Positions 22,697 to 34,038 of a stretch of 64,000 nt of DNA are shown piece after piece. Source of the DNA: Spirogloea muscicola. Taxonomy: Eukaryota > Streptophyta > Zygnematophyceae > Spirogloeales > Spirogloeaceae. The DNA lies in contig WELB01000010.1 of assembly GCA_009602725.1 (NCBI GenBank), positions 593,033 through 657,032 of the forward strand, given 5' to 3'. The notes beneath the pieces are model-generated. The model worked only from the letters and a program-made list of their open reading frames with translations, was not told the origin of the DNA and did no database searches. Position 1 is the stretch's first letter. Each line of letters opens with the position of its first letter. A program made the position numbers and the translations under genes.

Positions 22697-25600
22697 ATGG
22701 CTTCCGCAGTGGCCGCCTCCGCCGCGGCGGCGGCCGCTGCCGCCCGCGCCGCTCCGCCTGCGCCGCTGCCTCCGAGAGCGGCGCTTCTCCGCCGGCCAGC
22801 CGGCGCCGGCCTCGGCCTCCGCGCCAATCGCAAAGTCGGCCGTGCTGGCCTCCGGCTCGGCTTCGTCCCGCGCTGCAAGGCTTCCACTGCGACGACCGAA
22901 CGCGGCGCGACGGCCGTTGCTGCCGAAGCGCAGGAGGCGGTGCTGCAACGGAAGCTGCCGGCTGCAGATCCTGCTGCTCCAAACAGTCGCAGCAAGGGCA
23001 AGCCCGAGGCTGAAGGTGGCAAGGCTTGGCGCAACAAGAGCACGGAAAGTGGTGCAGCTCCGTGGGAAGGCGACAGCGGCGGCGGTGGCGGGCCGGTGGG
23101 CGGGCTGCCGCCGAGCCGCGTGCGCACAGTGCGGGACTACTTGAGCAGCACGGGTGACATAGTGAAGCCGGATGGGGGGCCACCGCGATGGTTCACGCCA
23201 CTGGACGTGCGCCCGGCCAAGCCTGGCCTTCCACTCCTCTTCTTCCTCCCGGGTACGTCTGCTTTGAGCTTTTGAAACATGCGCTCGCAAGCCCCTGCGA
23301 TGCAGCTAAGCGGCAACTTTAACTGCCTGCCAGCTGCACGTCAGCAAAGCCAGGACTTCCTGGCTTTGTTGAGCACTAGCGTCTATAGGAGACGAGAGCA
23401 ATAATCTCTTCGAGCATGCATGAATCTTGTGCAGGCATCGATGGTACTGGGTTGGGCCTGGTCTTGCACCACGAATCGCTTTCGCGGTCTTTGCCCATCC
23501 CTTGCAACCTCTAAGCTACAATCTTGGTTGCCTGTCATGCATTGTATTGTTGTCATTATGCTTCAGTAGCTGGCTTATGACTTTCGTTGTGGATAGATCG
23601 TCAGGATGGCAGCTCTTTCATATTGATGTGCTCTCTCGCGGTCTTGCCCGACGTGGCTGCAATTGCGGTTTTTGACTTGCTGTCTTGCAAATCCTTGGCA
23701 TCATGACTGTGCAGGATGTTTGAGATGAGCTGCCTGAATATACCCACATCGGACCGCACCACATTTGCGGGTAAATGTCTCTCCAAGCCTTGACTTTGTG
23801 CATATCATCAAGCTGAGTAGACGCTCCTTGAAGATGGTTCCTAGGCTGCAGGAGGGAAGTGTACAGGCATGCATCCCGTTCTGATAAACCGCACCTTTGC
23901 TGATTTTCGTCTTGGTCAGGTCTAGTAGAGTTGGTGGAACAGAGGCTTGTTGAGGAGTGGAAAAAGGCCCCAAAAAGGCCTCTGTATATCATTGGAGAAT
24001 CCTTTGGTGGGACCTTGGCGCTTGCCATTGCTGCTAGGAATCCCTCTATGGACCTTCAGTTGGTGGTCGTCAATCCGGGTAAATGTTGTGCAGATAGCTA
24101 ATGGCTTGGGAATAAGCTGTCCTCCCGCTTGTCAGGCCCTCTGCATACTCTAGGCCCCTCTGTTGTCAGGGTTGCATTGAAGAAGAGATGCTTAGGCAGG
24201 ATTCCAGGCTTTGTCTGATGGGATCGTTATTTCTGCTTGCTGTGCAGCTACCTCCTTTGACCGCACCCCCCTCAAGCCCCTTTTCCCATTGCTGCAGAAC
24301 ATTCCTCCTCTACTTTACCGGGTGGTTCCTTTTGCTTTAAGCACAACTTTAGGTAAGCATTACAGCTGTAAAACTTCCGCTCTTAAGGTCCGACTCTAAG
24401 CATGTGCTGAGCTTGCATCTCATGCAACTATGAAGCCTGAACACATTTTGGTATATGTAGGCGACCCTGTACGGATGGCGGCAGCAGGGTTGGACGGCGA
24501 AGGAGGTAATACTGAGCGGCTGATCAGGATAAGCAGTCCACATGTGTGCTGCTGTGGTAGTGATACTTGAGCAATAGGTAACTGAACGTCAAGACTGGAG
24601 GAACATAGAGTTGGGCAATGCTGTCGTCGCTCTTGTTTCATGAGTAATATTCTTCTGCTCATCTTGCACCTTTGTGCAATCCTTGGCTATTCACAGGGTT
24701 TGCTAGTGTTGCACCTTGGGAGCGAGCCTTGAAGATACGGGATAATCTAGTGGCTATGCTACCCCAACTTCCCGTATAGTCATTCCTTCATACTTGCAGA
24801 CTTTAATCAGTAGTCTGAATATCAGTTACTGGTATGCTGTTCCCAAAGGCAGCTGTGCTGGGAGGTGTGTGTGCCCTGGTTAAATTCCTGCACCTGAAAT
24901 GTCGCAGCTTATGGCCGACATACTACCACAAGAAACACTGGCATGGAAATTGAAGCTTCTCAAGGAGGGCCAGGAGTACACAGAACCTCTACTGCCCTCG
25001 ATAGAAAGCCCTATTGTCATTGTTGCCAGGTACGTGGTTTCCATGTGCTCTTTCAGAATGGTGGAAGTGATGAAGCTCCCTCCACTAAGATCAGAATATG
25101 GATTGGTCAGCTTGTATCTGCTTCACATGTATGACCACGCGTAATGGCATTTGCTCTTGTGGAATTGCTGGAGCCCAATAGCTTACAACTTTAGTAGCAC
25201 CTTGGTCTGTGTGCTTGTGCTGGTCAATTGTTGCAGTGGCAAGGATGGCCTGCTCCCCAGTGCAGAAGAGGCCAAGCGGCTGAGGTTGAAGTTGAAGAAA
25301 TGCACAGTGCGCAACTACAAGGATGCCGGCCACTCCATTCTCCTAGTAAGTCACCAGTCAATATGCCATGGTTCTCACCAGTCTACATGCGATCGTTCAA
25401 CCCTTCCGTGAGGGTTATATTGGTCCTTGCTCCTAGTTGCACTATGTTAGCATGTGCAGGCAACCTTCCAGGGAGACTCCTTCTAGAAAATCTCCTCAAC
25501 AAAATAGTGCCAGATTCTCGCATATTATCTGTCCAAGAGCCACCTGCTACTGTTTGTAGCTATGACAAGCTGGTGCCTTGATCTACGAGCTAGCTTCAGG

Positions 25601-27843
25601 ACTGCAACCTTTTGTACTTAGGTACTATTTATGAAGAGTGATCATCTCTTGGTCTATTTTTGGTGGGACAAGATTAGTACCAGATTCTGCAAGGCCATGG
25701 CTTGCATGGGAAGGTATAGAGGAGATATCTCACCTGCGAAGTCATTCTTTCCAGGAGGAGGGCTTAGACCTGGGGTCCCTGATCAAGGGGGTCGGCATGT
25801 ACAAGCGAAGCAGTGGCAAGAGCGATCCAGTGCTTGACTTCGTTCCTCCTTCTCCTGCCGAGGTGTACCGTGGAGGTGGCATTGTCAGGTTTGTAGATTA
25901 GCGTAGCACATGGACTTTGGGAATAGCCTCACATTAGACATCCATAGTTGCAAGCTGAGCAGGATATGTAGTGTGATGCTTCAGTCAATCTCCAAGATTG
26001 ATTGTCTGAGAGAGCAACAGAGACCCCTGCTGCTCCCAATGGTTGCCACTTCAGCGATTCAGTCTATTTAGCGCACACTAATGTGCTTTGTGGAGTTTCT
26101 GAGTCCAGGTTTTTGAGGCAATTGACCAGCCCAGTTTTCTTCTCCACCTGTAAAGAGACTGGCAAAGTGATCCAAGGGCTCAGCCACCTGACAGTCGAAC
26201 AGAATACACCGCTCCTTTTTGTCGGCAATCACCAGCTGTTTGCACCAGACCTTGGTGTTCTGGTAGAAGGCGTTCTACGAGAGAAGAACTTACTCCTCCG
26301 AGGCCTGGCACACCCTGCAGCTCTGGGATTTATTGCCAAAGACGAAGAGAAAGGGGGCTCAGAGGAGACGTCATCTGACCAAGGGGGCTTGGGGGACTTC
26401 TTCCGGACTTTTGGTGCAGTCCCAGTATCTGGAAACAGCTTATACAAGCTCCTGCAAAGCAAACAGGCAGCACTGCTCTACCCTGGTGGAGTCCGCGAGG
26501 CCTACAAACGCAAGGTCCCACCCAATATGCTAGACCTGCCATCCTATTGTCCCTTGCTGAAAGCGGGCTCAGTCTATAAAGACCCACCCAAGAAAATCCT
26601 TCTACTTCAGCTACAGCTTTGTCGCTTACATACTTTGATCCCTGCCCTTCCAGCTCTTCCAATCACATCCATGTTCTTTTTGCTAAAAGTTTTAGGCCCT
26701 GCGACTTGCATTTGTCAGGGCGAGGAGTACAAACTCTTCTGGCCAGAGCGACCAGAATTTGTGAGGATGGCTATCAAGCATGGAGCAACAATTATCTCTG
26801 TTGCTGCTATAGGTGCTGATGACGGTCTGCAGGTGCTGATGGAATTTGGGCTCTGTACATGGCCTTGTTGGTCTTCTCATGTTGATGTTGCACTTATTGG
26901 TAACTCTCTCTTTTTAGGATTAGCTGCTGACTGGGATAGGTGTGCCAGCAAAGCGATTGATATTGAGATTGAGATTTAGATTGATCACAGCATCAAAATT
27001 TGCAGATTGTGTTTGATACGGAGGAGGTGCTGCAGCTTCCTGTCCTTGGAGATCGGGCTCGAAGATCGGCTCAACAAGTTCCCTCTGCAAGGTTCAGTGC
27101 CATGTTTGGCTGCATACTGGCGCTTTGCTTGTTTGTTTAGTATCTTCTTCCTGGAAGCTTAATGCTATTACAAGTCACTTCTGCATATAACAAGGTTTTT
27201 TTTTGGTAGCTTAATTCTAGTACAAGTCTCTTTATGAACATCTGCATGGCTGCATCATGGAAGTTAGATATTTTGAAGTTTTTGTATGAGTAAGTATTAA
27301 GGATTGTCTTCGTTTACCTTTCTACTTCAAACATATATACTTGGAATCAGCAGCTTTTATTAACAAGAGGTGCAAAATTCAGGTCGGGCCGATCAACTCG
27401 TGAGGTAGATGAGACATTTGTTGCGCCTATTGTGGCACCCAAAGTACCCCGACGCCTGTACTTTTTATTTGGGGCTCCAATCCAGACAGCAGGCAAGTCA
27501 TGTGAAGAAGCTTGGTCCTACATGCGATCATGTTGCACAGGTCTTGCTTCTGCAATGAGAAATGACTGGAGCGTCGTGCTTGACTGGCTTGTCCTGACTG
27601 CTGTGAGTATGATATCAAGGTATTAACTGAGCACTTAAACTTTTATAATCTGCAGGCCTTCAGCATTTACTGAAAGATAAGGAGGGGACTGAAAAACTTT
27701 ATCAGCAAGTCAAAGCGGAGCTTGAGGACGGCCTGTCTTATTTGTTGGAGAAACGGGAGGAGGATCCGTATGATTCATTTGTGCCTCGAGCATTTTTTGA
27801 GGCCACATGGGGTGGTCGTCAAGCCCCAACATTCAATCCTTAG
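22697..27843 (+). CDS. PES: Phytyl ester synthase (esterase/lipase plus acyltransferase)
   Basis: This is a plastid acyltransferase of the plant PES1/PES2 family, which makes fatty-acid phytyl esters and galactolipid-derived triacylglycerol during chlorophyll breakdown. Fifteen exons join in phase to 772 aa: 22697-23252, 23435-23486, 23715-23770, 23920-24078, 24248-24352, 24461-24505, 24697-24773, 24908-25029, 25237-25345, 25755-25888, 26109-26514, 26719-26832, 27006-27091, 27383-27492, 27656-27843. An Ala/Arg-rich start fits a transit peptide. Then come PDGGPPRWFTPLD, GIDGTGLGL, the nucleophile elbow IGESFGG, ATSFDRTPLKPL, and an acyltransferase half with FVGNHQLFAPDLG, LLYPGGVREAY, YKLFWPERPEFVRMA and VPRRLYFLFGAPIQT. 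Intron 14 has a GC donor (CAG|GCAAGT). Confidence 0.95.
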
Positions 27844-30800
27844 GTGTTCATCGTGGTAGTCTTGGCCCACCCCATTGGTCTTCATTTCTAGCCATAATCT
27901 GGCAGCCATTCTGCCACTACTACTGTCCTTAATCTGTGTTGTTGCTCCTGCGCCCTTTCTAGCGCTGTAGAATGTAAAGCCCATATGGCTTGCCTGTTGA
28001 TTTTGGCTAAAGGCAGTCCATCACTTTAAAGTTGGACAAGCAGTGGTTGCCATTGCAGCCCTAATAAACTATGAGTAAGTCTTAGGCTCCTGAGAGCTTC
28101 TTGTGCGCTCCAATGAAGTTGGCAGATCAAGCACATGTATCAACAAAAACCTCTGATCCAGAGCAACACACATTCAATCTAGCATCATCCCGAGCAGAGT
28201 ATCCTCCGAGCTACTCTGCCTGATGCTGAGCTGCTCAGCATCCGGCTCTTTATGTGCTGCTCAGGCCTCCGTGCAGTGCCTGTTGAGTTGGAGGATCAAG
28301 CAACACTGAGGGAGTAGGCTTGCTCTCAATCGCGTGCAATGGAATTGGCTTCTAGCTTGTGTCCACTCTGGCCAGATGGGCTGACCACATAGGTCGGGCG
28401 ATATCCAGAAACGGGCTGGAGTCACTAGGAGCCTTGAAATTGCTGAGCAGAAAGGCCAGCTCAGGTCGCGATTGTGCCGTGTGATGGACATGGGTATAAG
28501 CGGGGGTGCCTTCATGGAGAACTGCGGCCTCCTCCTAGCTGCTAAGCAGTGCTCTCAGAAGCCGGGGCAAGCTGTGCTGTGATAGGCCAGCCCCAACGAA
28601 TTAAGTTGATGTTGGAATGCTCCGACACAAAGCGCAGATCAAAGGGAGAGAGAGAAGTGGCTCTCCCAATGGGAGCAAGGGCTGTGAGAAGCCAGCCCGA
28701 AAAGACTTGACAAGGTTCGAAGGGGCCAAACTAGGAGCTAAGCAGCGACTGCGGGGCCTGAAGAGGCAAGGGAGAGAAGCTTTTGCGAAGGTGGCGAAGG
28801 CTTCTAAGCTCCCATTCGCTGTAGCCAGTTGCAGAGCTCTTTCCAGCACTTTTCAGCCCCTTCGGATCTCGTCCATTCTCGTCGGGCTGACTTTTTACAG
28901 CCCTCGCCACCTTTGGATGAGCACTTTCACAGCTCGAGGCCTCCCGAGAAAACCCTTTCTTTCAAAGAAGGGCCGGCCCAAAGCACAGACAGGGCCTTAG
29001 GTCTTTCTCTGAGGCGGAAGCCTCAACACGAATCAACGAACGTCACTTCAGTGGGGACTCGGCCCTCCGACCACGGTCTGGGCCGTCGCACTCGAGGAAG
29101 CGACTCTGGCTCGCCTTGAGGGAGGGCGCCGCGTGGGGCACATGGAAGTCATTGAGGCAATATGGGAAGGTCTCTCTCCAAAGACTTCCTTTTTATAGTA
29201 TATTCTCCCTTGTATAGGGCTTCGTTTCATGTAGCCACGTTATTTGCACTGCATATTTCGCACTTCGTGCTCAGTTGCCTGAACAATGTATTGGCTTGAA
29301 TTGGCCTCGTTTTCTTTTTATGCGCACCGCGCGCCTTCTCTCCGGAAAGGTCTGCACCTTGTCTGCCGTTGTCCTGGGAGCGGGCAGCCAGCAACAGACC
29401 TGCAGCTCGATGCGTTCGCGTGGAAGGGCATGAGTAATAGAGGAGCAGCTCTTTCATTCTTTTTCCTGGGCTGGCCTCACCCAGCAACCGCCCTCTCATG
29501 GAAGCGTCTTTCTTCTTTCAAAGGGGGCAAGGACTGTGAAAGCCAGCCCGCAAGTATGAACAAGGTACAGACAAAGAAACAGCTTCTCAAAGTAAGGCGA
29601 TGGCTGCAAGACTACAGCCCTAAACGAGTGAAAAGCCGAGCGGGAGAAAAGAAGATGGTATACACTTGAATAAGCTCCGAAATAGAGAACGCATGCAGTG
29701 CGCATGACGCAAGGGACCCGAAGCAGATCCAATCAACCTGTTCGACGAGAAAGGAAGTGGAAGTGCAAGGGATGGGGTTGCAAGTACAAGTTCCCTTGGC
29801 TGAGGGAAAATAAGCGAAGCTCTTGAAGTAGGGCGATGGCTGTGACGTGCCAGCCTAACAAGGAAAGCACAGCTGGAGGAGGGCTTGATTACCGTGTCGA
29901 CTCTTTACGGGCTGGCCTCTCACTGACATCGCCCCTTTTGCAAGAGCTGCTTCTCCTCTGGGCTGGAATCTCACGGCCATCACCTTATTTTGGGAAGAGA
30001 AGGCACGCGGTGCCCATGAAAGGCAGTCCAACCCAAGCCCAGTACACTGCTTTTGCGAAGAACAAAGAGTGACTTCAGAGGGGCTAAGGTAATAGGACGC
30101 TAACAAGTGCTGAATGAAAACTCCAGTACCCAAGAGTGAGCACATGCATATGTGACTGACTGATCTGGGGAGCCGGAGCACCACGCAAGCTAGTGGCCTG
30201 GCTTACCGCTCCCCCAGCACGCTGCTGTATGGCTAGAGTCAGGGAACGCTGCAAAGAGTTGCATTCTGTGTGAGCAACTAAAGCTTTGCGGGACATTAGC
30301 GGCCCAACTTAGACGGCGTTCGTCTACCAGCTGGGCCATAGCGATGGAGGAGGAAGGACCAATTCATACTGTAGCTGCCATGGATGTCCATAAGCACGGA
30401 TAAATTGGTCTCCCTGGTGATGGTCCTTTCTTGTGCATTTTTTTCGGGCTGGCTTTTCACAGCCCTTGCCCCCATTGGGAGCGCCACGTTCTTTCTTCTC
30501 CTGCCACCGCCCTCTCCTGGTAGCGTCCTTTCTTCTTTCTTGGAGAAACAAATTCCATAATCGGCTGATTACAGCACCTTCATAGCAGCCACTGGAGTAG
30601 CAATCTTCTTTAGCGCTTCCTGATCCCTTCTTCATGGGCACTTCCGGCCCTCCTTCCCCCCCCGCCATCCTCCTGCCCCTGCTGCTGCCCCACTCGTCTC
30701 GCAGTCTCCAGACGCTGCTAAATGCTAGCTGCTTCGTCATTTAGTTGTGCTTGCCTCTGCCTTGGCCATTTGGCCTTCGATTGTTTCATATTACACGATA

Positions 30801-31330
30801 TTCTTCTTCCATTGTCAAAGCTCTTCTGGCCTGGCCCCACAAGTCTTCCGCATGCGCCTGGCCGTATCGCTTCAACGCTCCCTTGCCCACGCCGTCCATA
30901 CGCGTGCAGGCCGTGCTATGGCCGCCGTCTCTGGGTCTCGGCGGAGTGCCTCTTTCCCTGAGAGTTCGCTTACTGCTGTCTCAGTCCTTAGCACTCCGAC
31001 TCCTTCAGACCTTGTCCATTCTTTTGGGCTGGCCTCTCCCAGCCGCCAGTTAATCTGGCCGCGCTTGCTTTCCTGCAGCGAGCTACTCAGACCTGATGTT
31101 GCTCACTCGTGGGTACTGAGCTTTCCTCTGCATCGTTTCTGTGTTCTGCAGTGTTTTGTAGTGTAGTCCTTTCTCCGGCTCCTCTTTCTTTGGCTTTTGG
31201 ACTTTGTCCATTCTTTTTTGGGCTGGCTTCGCTTTTCTATGGGAGCGCACTTCCTCAAACTCTTAGAAGTTTGGGGGCTGGCCCCTCCCTTCTATGGCCG
31301 AGCACTTTCTTCGAATAACAGCGATCACCT
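27844..31330. repeat. Repeat field between PES and the bHLH gene
   Basis: I find no supported gene. The field is dominated by the hairpin module (GGGCTGG...CAGCC and its complement) near 28670-28705, 28880-28910, 29465-29490, 29530-29560, 29838-29860, 29908-29930, 29950-29975, 30443-30470, 31028-31045 and 31215-31235. It also holds copies of the short element at about 29225-29340 (+) and 30000-30055 (-, diverged), and longer-repeat copies at about 30120-30260 (-) and 30730-31110 (+). The order and orientation of the pieces vary, which suggests nested insertion and rearrangement. Confidence 0.7.
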
Positions 31331-31846
31331 CCTAAGGGGAGAGCTTTTCCACGACCACCCAGTGAGCACGCTCAAGTCGGGCAGAATAATCTGGGGAGCG
31401 GAAGCGGGTGCCGTGACGTGGGGGGAGCGCCGATGAAGACGAGGAGGGAGCTTTTCCGAAGGATGACGTGGAGGATGCGCGGAAAATCGAGTAGGGGGGC
31501 GGCCCTCTGGCGGACAGGCACCGGCGGCCGCCGTCGTCCGCCGTCGTCGTCCGGGGGGAGGCGCGTCAGTCCGGCGGACCCCCGCGCCCCCTACTCGCCC
31601 GGCCACGTGGCGCCGCCGCAGTGGGGACCCTGCGGATGCGCCACCGCCGCATTGGGCCGCCGCCCGACTCGATCCTGCCCGCCGGCTATGGGGCTACTGG
31701 GGCTAGCGCCCTCATTCCCCCTCCCCCCAGCTATGGCGCCCAAAAGGTAGGGCTCCGTGATCTAGGGCGCGGGCCAGGTCCCCGCCGCCGCCAGCCGCCG
31801 CCGCCGCCGCCGTCGTCGCCGCAGCGGCTCATGCGGCGGACCCCCG

Positions 31847-31926
31847 NNNNNNNNNNNNNNNNNNNNNNNNNNNNNNNNNNNNNNNNNNNNNNNNNNNNNN
31901 NNNNNNNNNNNNNNNNNNNNNNNNNN
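31847..31926. other. Assembly gap of 80 Ns
   Basis: Eighty Ns sit inside a (CCG/GGC)n-rich stretch about 70 bp before the bHLH start codon. The gap is probably a low-complexity region that failed to assemble. The true length is unknown. Confidence 0.98.
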
Positions 31927-31993
31927 GGCGGCGGCGGCGGCAGCGGCGGCGGCGGCGGCGGCGGCGGCGGTAGCGGAGGCGGCGGCGTGGGCC

Positions 31994-33626
31994 ATGAACT
32001 CGCCGGTGAGCGAGGCGCCGTGGAACTGCTACCTGGAGGACGAGCAGCACATTGACAACCTGGTCGGCATCTGGAACGGCCTCGACGGCGCCGCCAGCGG
32101 GTGGGCGCCGCAGCCCGGCCCCCTGCGTGCGCGCCACCTGGCCCCGCATGCCGGCTTGGTCTTCAGAGCTCAAGCTCCTGCGCGCTGGTGCCCGGATGGA
32201 TGGTGGCGCAGCGGCGGTGATGCGGTGAAGGCGGAGGATGGCAGCCATGACGAGGAGGTGGAGAAGGAGTCGTCCGTCTCCAAGAAGCGGTGCGGGCCCC
32301 TTTCCACGCCTCCGGGCCCACATCGCGGCAGTGCTCCCACGCCCTCGTGCGGCGATGAGCTTGGCCGTGGGTGCCAGCTTTCAGCAGAGTCGGGACCTGG
32401 CAGCCGTGGCCCTCGTTGGCCTTCATACTGGGCAAAGACAAGCGAGAGCAAGCAGGTGGTGGCTTTGCAGCAGTCTGTGCTGCGTGGGCCACTTGAAACA
32501 TGTGCTGAAGCCATGGAGGCTCCCTGAGGCTTGCACGCGGCGTGGGCGGGGCTGCCTGACCATGTCCGCGGCAGGTCACGGGACGAGTGCTGCCGCGAGG
32601 GCGGCTCTGGCAGCAAGGCCAATCGGGAGAAGATGAGGCGGGACCGGCTGAATGACAGGTCAAGACTCTGCCGGCACCCCCTGGGGTAGTCTTGAGTGGA
32701 CGCTGCCTGCAGTAACAGTAGAGGCCTGACACAGCATCTGTGACTAACGACAGCCAAGAAAGCTGAGTTTGGGTGCCAAGGGAAGGACTGATATGAGATT
32801 GCCACTTATGAGCCTCAGCCGCAGCTGCTAGGCCACTCCGTTTTGGGAGAGTGCTCCTGCATCAGGGGGCGTATTCATTGATGTACTTTGGAGGACGCTG
32901 GACCGTGGCACAAGCCAGTGGCATAAGGGCTGAAAGAATGGGTGATTTCCTGGGGGGGCATGCAGGTTCGTTGAGCTGAGTCAGGTCCTCGAGCTGGACC
33001 CTGGGCGGCCTCCCAAGACCGACAAGGCCAGCATTTTGAGTGATGCCGTCAAGGTGGTGGGCCAGTTGAGAACAGAGGCCAAGGAGCTGCGTGCAGGGAA
33101 TGCGCAGCTGCAGGACCAGATAAAGGAACTGAAGGTACACAAGTCTTGCTGCTTTTACAAGAGATGGCATGGTAAAGTAGCCTTGAATGTCAGCCAACTA
33201 AGGCCTTGCCACATAGGGGTATGTGTGGGGCATTGCTTTCAGCCTTCCACCCGGATCCCTTTGCAAGAAGGCCAGCCTGGTGGCAGGTGTTCCTGGCTCT
33301 TGTGAAACTCTGACTGGATAGCTTGCTTGCTTCTGCTCTATGTCATCTTTGAAAAACTTCTGCAGGCGGAGAAGATTGACTTGAAGGATGAGAAGGCGAG
33401 GCTCAAGTCAGAGAAGGATCGCCTGGACCAGCAGGTTAAGAGCATGGCAGTGTCGCCGGGCTTCATCCCTCACCCCGCAGCCATGCAGGCGGCTGCCGCT
33501 GCGTATGCTGCACAGGGCAAGGGGGCTCCGTATGCCAGCTACCCAGCTATGCATATGTGGCAGTACCTTCCGCCTGCAGACTTGGATACGTCGCAGGACC
33601 ATGTCCTCCGCCCTCCTGTAGCTTAA
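31994..33626 (+). CDS. bHLH transcription factor, ILR3/bHLH115-like (group IVc)
   Basis: This is a nuclear E-box-binding regulator. In land plants this clade controls iron-deficiency and metal-homeostasis genes. Five exons in phase: 31994-32100, 32167-32289, 32575-32658, 32966-33134, 33366-33626, giving 247 aa. The acidic N-terminus ends in VSKKRSRDECC. The basic region is SKANREKMRRDRLNDRF, followed by ILSDAVKVVGQLRTEAKEL (helix 2). A long leucine-zipper-like coiled coil (LKAEKIDLKDEKARLKSEKD) follows, then an Ala/Pro-rich tail with SYPAMHMWQYLPP and the diagnostic end LDTSQDHVLRPPVA. The start is the first ATG after the gap at 31847-31926, so extra 5' sequence cannot be excluded. Confidence 0.93.
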
Positions 33627-34038
33627 CCAGCAGGGTTATAGGGTTGTGTAGGGTACTAGCATGTAGGCACATTTTTGACCCCTTCTCAATTCTTGCTAGA
33701 ATTGACATTTTATTGTGTGGCGGGGGGGGGGGGGAGAGGATATATTTCATTTACGGTTCACCTGCCAGTCATGATCTTTCTACTCCAGGACATCTTGTAG
33801 TGATGTTATTGGTGCAGCTAGCCGGCAATCACCTACCTTGCTTTTGGCGTTTGACAACGTGGAACATCTCATCTGACCTGAAAAAGCTTGTCGCAGGAAG
33901 TTGTGTAGGCACAGTAGGCATACAATAAGCATAATCATGTGGAGGACCTCTAGCTGCAAAGTTGATCACTTCAGTCCTACAATGAAAGGCAGAGGTGGAT
34001 GTCATGCATTACTGAGCCTCCAGGCCCACGCCAGCCAG

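Noticed and set aside
30290-30350. A tRNA-like stretch on the minus strand (TGGCCCAGCTGGTAGAC resembles an A box)
   Set aside because: No anticodon stem, T arm or acceptor stem can be folded, and no B box follows. At most it is a decayed tRNA-derived repeat.
31847-31926. Frames bridging the N gap (X-containing proteins)
   Set aside because: They exist only because the gap is read through. The coding start of bHLH lies after it.
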